Shown here in pieces: positions 26,651 to 35,106 of a stretch of 64,000 bases of DNA. How positions within the stretch are numbered: the first letter of the stretch is position 1; the number at the start of each line of letters is the position of its first letter. This DNA is from Crocosphaera watsonii WH 8501. Lineage in GTDB: Bacteria > Cyanobacteriota > Cyanobacteriia > Cyanobacteriales > Microcystaceae. The stretch covers positions 174,501 through 238,500 of the forward strand of contig NZ_AADV02000003.1 in assembly GCF_000167195.1 (NCBI RefSeq). The letters run 5' to 3'. A model generated the notes under the pieces. It was not told where the DNA came from. It worked only from the letters and a program-made list of their open reading frames with translations, and made no database searches. The translations under genes and the position numbers were made by a program.

Positions 26651-28343
26651 AGGGTTTGCTGAAAAAGTTTCTCCAAAATTTATGCCACTTTTGACCAAGA
26701 ATTTTCTGACAAATCAATAAGTTTTAGTACATAAAAATTGTTTAAAGTATAATCAAAATTAATGAAAGGCGGTTTGATGAGTTCCCCTGTTCTATTATTA
26801 GTAAATAAGGACAAAAAAAGCGACAAAAACTGCCTCAGAAGTTTAGAAAGATTGACAACTAAAAATGTAATAGCAATAGATGTAATGGAGGTTTCAGGGA
26901 GTTTTGTCATCACGAGATTTAGGCTAAATCTTCGTTTAGCTTGTCCAAACTTTCCCTCAATAGCATTACGGAAGCATTCATCGGAGTGGGCTTGTTTCTT
27001 TTCTTCTTCACTGACATTTTTCGGAGGTCTTCCTAACTTCGGACCACTGATTCTTATCCCTCTTTCCTTACACCAATTTCTGTTTTCCCTAGTTCGATAA
27101 ATTTTATCTACATGGACGGATTCGGGATAATAGCCAAACGTTTCTTTATACTTTTCTACTTGTTCTTTTAAATGACAAGATTCATTGAAGTTTTCCAAAC
27201 TTATTTTGTATAGAAACACATAGTTATCTACACAGCTTACTGAGAGTTTAGCTCCAAACTCTATTGGTTTTCCTACTTTTCCCCTCACTATTGGACGAAT
27301 ATGCGGTTGAGTTAAACTTACAATTCTTTGAGGAACACTCTGGGTCTTATTCTCCCACATTGACTGTTGTTGTTCATAAACTTTTTTGATAGTCTCTAGA
27401 CAATTTTTCTGTCTTTTACTCAGATTTTCCAAGGAAGCCCCAGCTTGAATTAAGTCTTCTATATTTCCTAAATTTTTCTTAAGGTATTTTAACTGTTTCC
27501 CGATAGCTTTTCTTCTTTCTGGATAAGATACTTTTCGTTTTTTAGCTACTTTTAAGTATTCCTTTCTAGCAATTTTTCTAGAAGTTCTCGGCTTTTTTCT
27601 CAATTTTACTCTTAATGGTTTATAAAGATTATCTATTATTCTTTCTGTCTCAATTCTGGCTTGATTTAATATGCCTAAATCCGTTGGGTATTTGATGTCT
27701 GCTGGCGCACAAGTCGCATCTAAAATTAGTTTACCTTTATTTTTTATTTTTTCTCCTTTTTCTTGGAGACAATCCTTTTTTTTTACTTCTTTATCACTCT
27801 TGTCTATTTCTCTTTTTACTATTTTTTTATTGATTTTGTTTATCAATTCTCCATCAATTCTTTTCCTAAAATGAACTAGCATTGAAGATTCCAGTGGTGG
27901 CTCTTGTTGATAACAATTTAAACCTATAAAGTATTGTAGATAGGGATTTTCTCTAATCTGTTCTATAGTTTCTCTATCACTTGTTCCTAATTTTTCCTTA
28001 ATAATTAATGTCCCTAATGCCATTCTAAATAGTTTGGCTGGCGCACCTTTTTCTGCTGAAAAAAGTTTAGCATATTCTTCCTCAAAATCATCCCAAGGTA
28101 TCAACTCTGCCATGATTACCCAACGATTATTGGGGGACAATTTGCCCTCGAAAGGTAATTCAAATTTTTCTGGGGGCGGTAAAGGTTGCTCCTCTTTTCG
28201 ATACATTTGTTCTTGACCAACAACTGGGAGGTGTTTCTACCAATTATAGCGGTTTGTAGCCGACAAAGCTGATCTTTTTTGCGATCGCGAATATGGGTGT
28301 AACTTTTTAAAGAATAGGGTTTTGCTTTTATTCAGCAAACCCT
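26651..28343. mobile_element. IS5-like insertion sequence, copy 2 (intact)
   Basis: 1,693 bp, same length and ends (AGGGTTTGCTGAA / TTCAGCAAACCCT) as 5941-7633, and nearly identical. It lies 50 bases after the response regulator stop, within or just beyond the terminator. The flanks ATT and ACG do not match, so this insertion has no visible target duplication. Confidence 0.9.
26680..28206 (-). CDS. IS5-like (DUF772/DDE) transposase, copy 2
   Basis: 508 residues, full length, differing from copy 1 at six positions, among them the change Asp to Tyr in VFLYKISLEN just before the second catalytic region. The catalytic LILDATCAPADI, SVHVDKIYRTRENR and EGKFGQAKRRF blocks are all present. Whether the Asp/Tyr change lowers activity cannot be told; copy 3 is cut before this position, so it does not show which state is ancestral. 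Confidence 0.87.
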   Translation of the reverse strand: MYRKEEQPLPPPEKFELPFEGKLSPNNRWVIMAELIPWDDFEEEYAKLFSAEKGAPAKLFRMALGTLIIKEKLGTSDRETIEQIRENPYLQYFIGLNCYQQEPPLESSMLVHFRKRIDGELINKINKKIVKREIDKSDKEVKKKDCLQEKGEKIKNKGKLILDATCAPADIKYPTDLGILNQARIETERIIDNLYKPLRVKLRKKPRTSRKIARKEYLKVAKKRKVSYPERRKAIGKQLKYLKKNLGNIEDLIQAGASLENLSKRQKNCLETIKKVYEQQQSMWENKTQSVPQRIVSLTQPHIRPIVRGKVGKPIEFGAKLSVSCVDNYVFLYKISLENFNESCHLKEQVEKYKETFGYYPESVHVDKIYRTRENRNWCKERGIRISGPKLGRPPKNVSEEEKKQAHSDECFRNAIEGKFGQAKRRFSLNLVMTKLPETSITSIAITFLVVNLSKLLRQFLSLFLSLFTNNRTGELIKPPFINFDYTLNNFYVLKLIDLSENSWSKVA

Positions 28344-28481
28344 ACGTAAAAATAGGGAACAATGTGTTTTATTACGTAAAAAATTGTAACATTGAGGATC
28401 AAGCTAGTGCAGTGATCAAAATCACAACAATTTAAAAAACACATATACACTAAGCAATAATTACATAATAACCTTAACTCC

Positions 28482-29441
28482 CTAGGATAATTCCAAACTA
28501 AGCTGATTGTATTCATTGTCAGTCTTTTGTTTTTTTTGTTCACGACTAATCTGATTAGATTTATCTTGTGCTATTCTTGAATTTATTTTCTCTATATATT
28601 TATCTTCTTTTTCAATACCAATATAATAACGATTCAGGTTTAAACAAGCGATCGCAGTTGATCCCGATCCCATAAAAGGATCTAAAACTATCATATTTTT
28701 ATGACTACTTGCTCTGATAATTCTCTCTATTAATTTAACAGGTTTTTGGGTAGGATGTAACCTTTTTTCTTCATAAAAATTGATATCATTCCAAACATCC
28801 GTTAACCCCATTTCTATATTGAAAGTGCTTGAAATATCTTCATAAGGATAATTAAATTCTAAGACATTTTCTAATTTTTCCCACATTTCTCTAGTGGGAA
28901 CTTGAGCTAATATATTATTACCTGTATATAATGACCACATTCCACCCCCATTAGATTTTACTCCCAATCTTTTGTTAATTTCTAGGGCAGTTAATCCTAA
29001 TTCTTTTTGTCTTTGTTTGAGAAAATTTTCAATAAAAGGACGACTATCATAAATAAAGAATAATAAACTTTCTGTCACATTAGGAAACATCTTATGATTT
29101 TTAGTAGCACGTCCTCCAATAGCTTTAATTCCTTTGTCTATGATAATTTGTTGTCTAAAATTAAACCCTAATTTTATGATAGGTTCATACAAATAAAATA
29201 AGTTTCTTAGATAACCAAATAAATATAAACTACCCGACAATTTAATAACTCTAGCAATTTCAGTCAGCCATTGTAAACACCATTTCTGATAATCTTCTTC
29301 CGTGCGCCATTGATAATCCCATTTTTGTTGTACAACTTTCCAATAAGGAGGATCAAGAACAATTAAGTCAATACTTTTATCCGGTAATTCTTGTAATATT
29401 TCCAGACAATCACCCTTTATAATTTTATTAATATGTTTCAT
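28482..29441 (-). CDS. Orphan DNA methyltransferase (beta-class, N4-cytosine/N6-adenine)
   Basis: A 319-residue DNA amino-methyltransferase. The catalytic motif IV is LDPPYW near residue 31, followed by a long target-recognition segment, then HPTQKPVKLIERI and the SAM-binding motif I LDPFMGSGSTAIA near residue 253. DPPY before FxGxG is the beta-class order. No restriction endonuclease lies next to it, so it is an orphan methylase, possibly epigenetic; the recognition sequence is unknown. The frame starts MKHINKIIKGDCLEIL, as is typical. A promoter region with GTAGGGTG and MITE repeats lies upstream. Confidence 0.88.
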   Translation of the reverse strand: MKHINKIIKGDCLEILQELPDKSIDLIVLDPPYWKVVQQKWDYQWRTEEDYQKWCLQWLTEIARVIKLSGSLYLFGYLRNLFYLYEPIIKLGFNFRQQIIIDKGIKAIGGRATKNHKMFPNVTESLLFFIYDSRPFIENFLKQRQKELGLTALEINKRLGVKSNGGGMWSLYTGNNILAQVPTREMWEKLENVLEFNYPYEDISSTFNIEMGLTDVWNDINFYEEKRLHPTQKPVKLIERIIRASSHKNMIVLDPFMGSGSTAIACLNLNRYYIGIEKEDKYIEKINSRIAQDKSNQISREQKKQKTDNEYNQLSLELS

Positions 29442-29476
29442 TTTTGATAGACATTACTTTTACAGAATCAAACATT

Positions 29477-29660
29477 GTAGGGTGGGCAAACTATAATATA
29501 GCAATCAGTTATCAGTTGTGAGAACTAAGTGAATTCTGATCCCCCCAACCCCCCTTATTAAGGGGGGAACTAAAGGGGGGATCTCCACGTTCTCATGAAT
29601 CATTCCTGATTGCTATATATAATATTATCATGAACAAGATTGATTTATTTTGCCCACCGA
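29477..29660. repeat. GTAGGGTGGGCAAA inverted-repeat element split by MITE copy C
   Basis: GTAGGGTGGGCAAA (29477-29490) pairs with TTTTGCCCACC (29649-29658). The space between the arms is enlarged by the 121 bp MITE copy C, whereas the related element at 17114-17180 is only 67 bp. Confidence 0.7.
29497..29617. repeat. MITE-like element family 1, copy C (nested)
   Basis: A 121 bp element with TATAGCAATCA / TGATTGCTATA ends, in the same orientation as copy A. It sits between the two arms of the GTAGGGTG element, which shows that it moved in after that element. Confidence 0.8.
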
Positions 29661-29665
29661 AACCA

Positions 29666-30313
29666 TTAATTAGTTTCACTTTGTGGTAGAGAAGGACGAA
29701 AACATAAATAAACTAAAGTTCCCAACAGAGGAATTAAACTAATTACCCAAAATAGAGTATTACTGTCAATATTTCGCCGTAACATATCATCCCTGATAAT
29801 AAGAGGAAAAATTAAACAGAGACATAATAAATCTAAACTCATGACATTAATAAAACGTCTGCTTTGCCATTCAGAAACAAAGTCTACCCAACTTCCAGAG
29901 ATAGCCCCCCAAAAAACAAAAACCAGCAAAGTTATGGTTAAAAGGAGATGTAAAAACCGAGAATCACTAAGTTTAATAAATAGATTTTTCTCACCGCTAA
30001 ATTTTGGGTTAGGTTCTCGTAAAATAAAATAAGGTAAAATGGCAAAAGTACCCAGTGCTAAACCTGTGATCGCAAACGGCCAAGCGACAATTTTTTGCTC
30101 TCTACCATCAATGAATAAAAGATTAGCATAAAGAACAGTAACCAAGCCAATACTATTAAAAACACTAATAATTAAAGGGTTAATATTATCCCAGTTTCCT
30201 GTTGAAAGATTTTGGATCAATTCTATGGTATCTGGTTGGCCAGGAGGTGCCAATAAAAACCCATAAATAAGAAATCCAACCCAAAGCAAACTCATAAAAA
30301 TTTTGCTAATCAT
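29666..30313 (-). CDS. Polytopic membrane protein of unknown function
   Basis: 215 residues with about six hydrophobic segments. They include ISKIFMSLLWVGFLIYGFLL at the N-terminus, PLIISVFNSIGLVTVLYANLL, WPFAITGLALGTFAILPYFIL, LLLTITLLVFVFWGAISG, LDLLCLCLIFPLIIR, and TLFWVISLIPLLGTLVYLCF. Cytoplasmic-side charges (GREQKI, RDDMLRR) suit a membrane protein. It looks like a conserved cyanobacterial membrane family, but I cannot name it. Its upstream region contains the first copy of MITE family 2. Confidence 0.75.
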   Translation of the reverse strand: MISKIFMSLLWVGFLIYGFLLAPPGQPDTIELIQNLSTGNWDNINPLIISVFNSIGLVTVLYANLLFIDGREQKIVAWPFAITGLALGTFAILPYFILREPNPKFSGEKNLFIKLSDSRFLHLLLTITLLVFVFWGAISGSWVDFVSEWQSRRFINVMSLDLLCLCLIFPLIIRDDMLRRNIDSNTLFWVISLIPLLGTLVYLCFRPSLPQSETN

Positions 30314-30360
30314 TACCAGACTCTCAATATAACTACAATAAATCAGCTTTTACTGATTAC

Positions 30361-30486
30361 TATAGCGTTTCTCGGACTCAATATGTACACCTAATATCGC
30401 GCCTCCGAACTCCGAACTCCGAACTCCGAACTCCTAACTCCTAACACTAGAAAACTCTGTATCTCACAAGTATGAGAAGTGCTATA
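30361..30486. repeat. MITE-like element family 2, copy 1
   Basis: 126 bp with imperfect inverted ends, TATAGCGTTTCTCGGACTCA and the reverse complement of GTATGAGAAGTGCTATA. A TCCGAAC/TCCTAAC heptamer array fills the middle (30403-30445). The second copy is at 33499-33616. The right end lies 2 bases before the stop of the PatD-like gene. Confidence 0.7.
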
Positions 30487-30488
30487 TA

Positions 30489-30857
30489 TCATTGTTTTAA
30501 TTGCTCAATAATTCCCTGAGAATAACCGATTAATTCCTTAACCTTTCCTTCTACCTTCTCAAGCCTTTCCCCAGTCGTTTTCTCCTGACGAGAAGACGTT
30601 AAAAATAATAAATCTGTTCCTAACAACCTTAAATTTTTATAAATTTCTGTTTGTGCCGATCTCAACAAGGGAATTGCGTTACAATCTAACTCATCCAGGC
30701 TTACACTGAGAATCTGTTGCTGAAAAATAGTTTGGACCTGCTCATAAGTAGTTTTGATCGCTATCATGTCTATATCTTCAGTTAAGACCAGATTTTGCAG
30801 TTTTACGAGCTTAAGCAAAAGCTCTTGATAAAACTGATGATAAAATTTCAGTAACAT
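30489..30857 (-). CDS. PatD-like protein
   Basis: A 122-residue all-helical soluble protein. The central block FQQQILSVSLDELDCNAIPLLRSAQTEIYKNLRLLGTDLLFL and the ERLEKVEGKVKELIGYSQGI tail fit the pattern I remember for the cyanobacterial PatD family, including homologues outside heterocyst formers. In Anabaena PatD affects heterocyst frequency, apparently through cell-division components; in a unicellular species the role is open. It is divergent from rsh. Similarity is by eye, so the name is provisional. Confidence 0.55.
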   Translation of the reverse strand: MLLKFYHQFYQELLLKLVKLQNLVLTEDIDMIAIKTTYEQVQTIFQQQILSVSLDELDCNAIPLLRSAQTEIYKNLRLLGTDLLFLTSSRQEKTTGERLEKVEGKVKELIGYSQGIIEQLKQ

Positions 30858-31130
30858 GGGACACCATATTAAGTTAGAATTTGTAAATTAATATTAAACT
30901 TTCTGAGAGACTTTAACCAATCTGAATCTGTCCTTAAACTGAAATTATTAAAATATGTCCTTCCTTTAGACAGTTTGGATATAACTGATGGTAAAAACAG
31001 GGTAGAACTAAGCATAACTAACGGTTTGACCCCTGAGACTTTACCATCAGAGAAGCATAAGCGTTAAAGCCACCCTACTGCCCATTTCCGTATCCATCCT
31101 TTTTCTGTAGACTTCGAGCTTGATCCTCCT

Positions 31131-33365
31131 ATGAACGCAGTTACTTTTCCTGACAGTAAACCCCAAAATCTCACCCTTCCCGACTGGTTAAACCAGTGTT
31201 TGCTCTCCCATGAGTCAGACAAAACCAACTCAGATGTAGACTTAATATGTCGAGCCTTTAATTTTGCGTACCAACTCCACGAAGGACAAACCCGTAAGTC
31301 AGGAGAGCCTTATATTGCCCATCCTGTGGCCGTTGCTGGTATTTTAAGAGAATTAGGAGGAGACAAAGCCATGATCGCCGCTGGTTTCCTCCATGATGTA
31401 GTAGAAGATACGGATGTCACCGTAGAAGATATAGAACAGAGGTTTGGTCAAGAAGTAGCCTTATTAGTAGAAGGAGTAACCAAACTCTCAAAATTTAACT
31501 TTTCCAATAAAACAGAACAGCAGGCCGAAAACTTTAGACGGATGTTTTTAGCCATGGCCAAAGATATTCGTGTCATTGTGGTGAAATTAAGCGATCGCCT
31601 CCACAATATGCGTACTCTAGAACCCCTCAGACCGGATAAACAGAGACGCATTGCCCTGGAAACCAAAGAAATATTTGCTCCCTTAGCTAACCGTCTAGGT
31701 ATTTGGCGGGTAAAGTGGGAATTAGAAGATTTATCCTTCAAATATCTAGAATCAGAAGACTATAGAAAAATTCAAAATTTCGTCTCAGAAAAACGCATAG
31801 ATCGCGAAACTCGTATAGAAACCGTTAAAAAGCTTCTCTCTAAGCGACTCGATACTATGGGTATCCAAGTGGAAGAGTTACAAGGAAGGCCCAAGCATCT
31901 CTACGGAATCTATTGCAAAATGCAGCGTCAAAACAAAGGATTTCATGAAATTTACGACCTTGCAGCCTTAAGGATCATAGTTAAAACCAATGAAGAATGT
32001 TATCGATCCTTAGCAGTGGTTCACGACCTCTTTAAACCCATGCCGGGTCGGTTTAAAGACTATATTGGACTCCCCAAACCCAACCTTTATCAATCCTTAC
32101 ATACAACGGTAGTGGGACTCAATGGCCGTCCCTTAGAAATTCAAATTCGTACCCTAGAGATGCACCATATCGCCGAATATGGAATTGCAGCACACTGGAA
32201 ATATAAAGAAACTGGAGGCTCCGATCATACTCAGTTCTCCGACGAAGACGAAAAATTTACCTGGTTACGACAACTTCTAGACTGGCAAAATGACCTCAAA
32301 GACGATCAAGAATATGTAGACAACCTCAAAGATAACCTTTTTGATGATGATGTGTATGTATTTACCCCCAATGGGGATGTGATCGCCCTAGCAAGGGGAG
32401 CAACCGCCGTAGACTTCGCCTATCGCATCCACACAGAAGTAGGTAACCAGATGAAAGGGGCCAGAATTAATGGGAGATGGTCTGTTTTAGATCAACCCCT
32501 ACAAAATGGGGATATTGTGGAAATTATTACCCAAAAGAACTGTCATCCCAGTTTAGACTGGTTAAACTTTGTTGTTACTCCCACGGCCCGTAACCGTATC
32601 CGTCAGTGGTTTAAGCGATCGCGTCGAGAGGAAAACATGGCTAGGGGACGGGAAATCTTAGAAAAAGAATTGGGCAAAAATGGCTTTGAAGCTTTATTAA
32701 AGTCTGAACCCATGCTAACCGTCGCCCAAAAGTGTAACTACCAATCAGTGGATGATTTATTAGCAGGTTTAGGTTATGGAGGTATCACCCTCAACCAAGT
32801 GGTTAACCGTGTCAGAGAAGTAACAGTCACTCAGCAAAAAGAAGAAGACTCAGACATAGCCCTACCTACCGCGTCTCCTTCTCCCTCCTGTCCCACTAAA
32901 CCCAATAAATCCCCCATTTTAGGAGTAGAAGGGCTAGTTTATCATATTGCAGGTTGTTGTACTCCCCTGCCCGGAGACCCCATTATTGGCGTAGTCACTA
33001 GAGGAAACCGAGGTATCTCTATCCATAGCCAAAGTTGTTCTAATATCGAAAATATCCCAGGAGAACAATTTATTCCCGTGCGCTGGAATACCTTAGATGA
33101 TAACGGGGGTGCAGCTACTTATCCCGTAGATGTACAAATCGAAGTCTTAGATCGTGTTGGGGTTTTCAAAGATATTTTATTACGGTTGAGTGACCATCAT
33201 GTTAACGTTTGCGACGCAGGGGTGAAAACCGGACGCAATAAACCCGCTACCATCAATTTACGCATCGAAATCCGTAATCGTCAACAGTTAGAATACATCA
33301 TTAATCGTATTAGTAATATGAGCGATGTTCTCCATATTCACCGAGTTAATGGCGTTGATTTTTGA
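31131..33365 (+). CDS. rsh: Bifunctional (p)ppGpp synthetase/hydrolase (RelA/SpoT)
   Basis: 744 residues in the long RSH order. The HD hydrolase domain (about 45-200) has YIAHPVAVAGIL, the metal-binding LHDVVEDTD near residue 85, and SDRLHNMRTLEPL. The synthetase domain (about 250-365) has YDLAALRIIV, YIGLPKPNLYQSLHTTV and EIQIRTLEMHHIAEYGIAAHW. The TGS domain starts near 404 (VYVFTPNGDVIALARGATA), a zinc-finger-like HIAGCCTPLPGD follows, and an ACT domain spans about 665-742. Both enzymatic halves keep their key residues, so it should both make and degrade (p)ppGpp. The single long upstream gap (270 bp) has no recognised repeat and probably holds its promoter. Confidence 0.95.
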   Translation: MNAVTFPDSKPQNLTLPDWLNQCLLSHESDKTNSDVDLICRAFNFAYQLHEGQTRKSGEPYIAHPVAVAGILRELGGDKAMIAAGFLHDVVEDTDVTVEDIEQRFGQEVALLVEGVTKLSKFNFSNKTEQQAENFRRMFLAMAKDIRVIVVKLSDRLHNMRTLEPLRPDKQRRIALETKEIFAPLANRLGIWRVKWELEDLSFKYLESEDYRKIQNFVSEKRIDRETRIETVKKLLSKRLDTMGIQVEELQGRPKHLYGIYCKMQRQNKGFHEIYDLAALRIIVKTNEECYRSLAVVHDLFKPMPGRFKDYIGLPKPNLYQSLHTTVVGLNGRPLEIQIRTLEMHHIAEYGIAAHWKYKETGGSDHTQFSDEDEKFTWLRQLLDWQNDLKDDQEYVDNLKDNLFDDDVYVFTPNGDVIALARGATAVDFAYRIHTEVGNQMKGARINGRWSVLDQPLQNGDIVEIITQKNCHPSLDWLNFVVTPTARNRIRQWFKRSRREENMARGREILEKELGKNGFEALLKSEPMLTVAQKCNYQSVDDLLAGLGYGGITLNQVVNRVREVTVTQQKEEDSDIALPTASPSPSCPTKPNKSPILGVEGLVYHIAGCCTPLPGDPIIGVVTRGNRGISIHSQSCSNIENIPGEQFIPVRWNTLDDNGGAATYPVDVQIEVLDRVGVFKDILLRLSDHHVNVCDAGVKTGRNKPATINLRIEIRNRQQLEYIINRISNMSDVLHIHRVNGVDF

Positions 33366-33386
33366 ACAATGGACAATGGATAGATA

Positions 33387-33457
33387 GTAGGGTGGGTTAG
33401 GTGCGACTTTAATTGTTATAAAAACTTATGATGTTTTTATCTGCACCGTAACCTACT
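33387..33457. repeat. GTAGGGTGGGTTAGGTGC inverted-repeat element (empty site)
   Basis: 71 bp. Its reverse complement aligns with 47999-48187 on both sides of the 117 bp element Y, so it represents the uninterrupted form of that locus. It directly follows rsh. Confidence 0.8.
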
Positions 33458-33498
33458 ATTCTAAAATATTACTGATAATTTAATTTATTTAGAGGTAA

Positions 33499-33616
33499 TA
33501 TAGCCTTTCTCGGATTCATGAGGTACACCTAACATCTAACTCCTAACTCCGAACTCCTAACTCCGAACTCCTAAAACTAGAAAACTATGTACCTCACAAG
33601 TATGGGAACTGCTATA
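33499..33616. repeat. MITE-like element family 2, copy 2
   Basis: 118 bp with ends TATAGCCTTTCTCGGATTCA and the reverse complement of TATGGGAACTGCTATA, and mixed CCGAACT/CCTAACT heptamers inside (33536-33573). Its right end is 3 bases before the Uma2 start codon. Confidence 0.7.
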
Positions 33617-33619
33617 GTT

Positions 33620-34195
33620 ATGGTTAACTCTTTAGAAATCAAATTTGAATCTTTTAAACTCACAGATGAACAATTTTATCAACTGTGTCAAGATAATCGG
33701 GATCTTAGGTTTGAAAGAAATATCAATGGAGATATGGTAATTATGCCACCAACGGGAGGAGAAACTAGCAATAGAAACCTCAGAATTATACAACAATTAG
33801 GAATATGGACAGATAAAAATCAAACCGGGATAGCTTTTGATTCTTCAGGAGGGTTTAAGCTTCCCAACGGTGCCGATAGATCCCCTGATGCTGCTTGGAT
33901 ACCTAAAAAAAAGTGGGAAAATTTAACCCAAGAACAACGTCAAAAATTCTTACCTTTATGTCCTGATTTTGTCGTAGAATTGCGTTCACCTAGTGATAAT
34001 TTAAAGTCCTTACAAAAAAAGATGCAAGAATACATAGAAAATGGGACAAAATTAGCATGGTTAATTAATCGTCAAGATCAACAGGTCGAAATTTATAGAC
34101 AAGGACAAGAAGTAGAAATATTAAATAATCCTCAAACATTATCAGGAGAAGATGTGTTAGTGGATTTTGTCTTAGAATTAGAAAAAATCTGGTAA
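33620..34195 (+). CDS. Uma2 family protein (DUF820, PD-(D/E)XK nuclease fold)
   Basis: The ATG at 33620 gives 191 residues; the in-frame extension to 33587 is encoded by the MITE end and is not used. The Uma2 fold is visible from the NINGDMVIMPPTGGETSNRN start, the DRSPDAAWIPKKKW strand with an acidic metal site, DFVVELRSPSDNLKSLQKKM with the E-x-x-S core, and the C-terminal WLINRQDQQVEIYR strands. The family is abundant in cyanobacteria and of uncertain role. Promoter and Shine-Dalgarno must come from the MITE-like element. Confidence 0.88.
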   Translation: MVNSLEIKFESFKLTDEQFYQLCQDNRDLRFERNINGDMVIMPPTGGETSNRNLRIIQQLGIWTDKNQTGIAFDSSGGFKLPNGADRSPDAAWIPKKKWENLTQEQRQKFLPLCPDFVVELRSPSDNLKSLQKKMQEYIENGTKLAWLINRQDQQVEIYRQGQEVEILNNPQTLSGEDVLVDFVLELEKIW

Positions 34196-34254
34196 TATAT
34201 TAAGCGAGAAATCAAACTAAAAATTATGATGATGTCTATAGATAAATTAACGCC

Positions 34255-34725
34255 ATGAACAAAGTACAAATTTATACCGACGGGGCTTGTTCTGGCAACC
34301 CAGGGAAAGGCGGTTACGGGATTATTTTAGCCTACAATGAACACCGAAAAGAACTCTCCGGCGGTTATCGTTTAACCACTAATAACCGTATGGAAATGAT
34401 GGCCGCTATTATTGCCCTCGAAGCCCTAAATAAACCCTGTGATGTAATTTTATATACTGATTCCCGTTATGTAGTCGATGCTATTACCAAAGGATGGGCT
34501 AAAAAATGGCAAGCCAATGATTGGCAAAGAAACAAAAAAGAACAAGCCAAGAATCCTGATTTATGGCAAAGATTATTAGACCTATGTGAACAACATCAAG
34601 TAGAATTTGTCTGGGTTAAAGGTCACGCCGGACACCCCGAAAATGAACAATGCGATCGCTTAGCAGTGGCCGCTTGTCAAGAAGTAGAATTATCCATTGA
34701 TGCAGTTTATGAAGAGCAAAAGTAA
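34255..34725 (+). CDS. rnhA: Ribonuclease HI
   Basis: RNase HI cuts the RNA strand of RNA/DNA hybrids, for instance R-loops and primers. The 156-residue protein has all four acidic metal ligands in context: Asp in [17 protein letters not shown], Glu in [10 protein letters not shown], Asp in [12 protein letters not shown], and the late Asp in [12 protein letters not shown]. The handle region with [12 protein letters not shown] is also present, so it is the standard bacterial form. Its ATG follows Uma2 by 59 bases. Confidence 0.96.
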   Translation: MNKVQIYTDGACSGNPGKGGYGIILAYNEHRKELSGGYRLTTNNRMEMMAAIIALEALNKPCDVILYTDSRYVVDAITKGWAKKWQANDWQRNKKEQAKNPDLWQRLLDLCEQHQVEFVWVKGHAGHPENEQCDRLAVAACQEVELSIDAVYEEQK

Positions 34726-34839
34726 CTAATTTAACAATTGCTTAAGATAACTTTTCATAAATCCATAACTTGTAACAGATAATCAGCGAAATGAATTCCC
34801 TTCCTTGTACAATAGGATAGAGAAGATTGGGAAAAAATT

Positions 34840-35070
34840 ATGAACGATAATGCGACCTCTACTCAGCGAAACGCTGATAAAGTAGAAATCTCTATTAACA
34901 TTGATGCAGAAGTTCTAGAACAAATTAAACACCTGACCAATGATCCTAGTCGCATTATTGAAACAGCGATTAAGCAATGGTTAAACGGGGAACGAGATAG
35001 AGATGATGATTTAACTCGTACCTTTCGCCGTAACCCCTCCTTACCACCGCGAGGAGAATGGAACGATTAA
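34840..35070 (+). CDS. Small ribbon-helix-helix-like protein
   Basis: A 76-residue protein. Residues 15-50 (VEISINIDAEVLEQIKHLTN then PSRIIETAIKQWL) look like a CcdA/CopG-type beta-helix-helix unit. The C-terminus is charged and disordered (RDRDDDLTRTFRRNPSLPP). Similar small proteins are antitoxins or regulators. No toxin gene follows, since the next feature is a terminator and the convergent pyk remnant. Confidence 0.6.
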   Translation: MNDNATSTQRNADKVEISINIDAEVLEQIKHLTNDPSRIIETAIKQWLNGERDRDDDLTRTFRRNPSLPPRGEWND

Positions 35071-35076
35071 CAGTTT

Positions 35077-35104
35077 AGGACGCAGGGTTTGCGTCCTGCT
35101 TTTA
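35077..35104. terminator. Bidirectional rho-independent terminator
   Basis: AGGACGCA, loop GGGTT and TGCGTCCT form a perfect 8 bp stem followed by GCTTTT. It lies between the small RHH-like gene (plus) and pyruvate kinase (minus), which converge here, so it can serve both. Confidence 0.8.
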
Positions 35105-35106
35105 TG

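Noticed and set aside
30858-31130. tRNA or riboswitch in the rsh leader
   Set aside because: No cloverleaf, no T-loop GTTCRA pattern and no known riboswitch core could be found here or in other gaps by eye.
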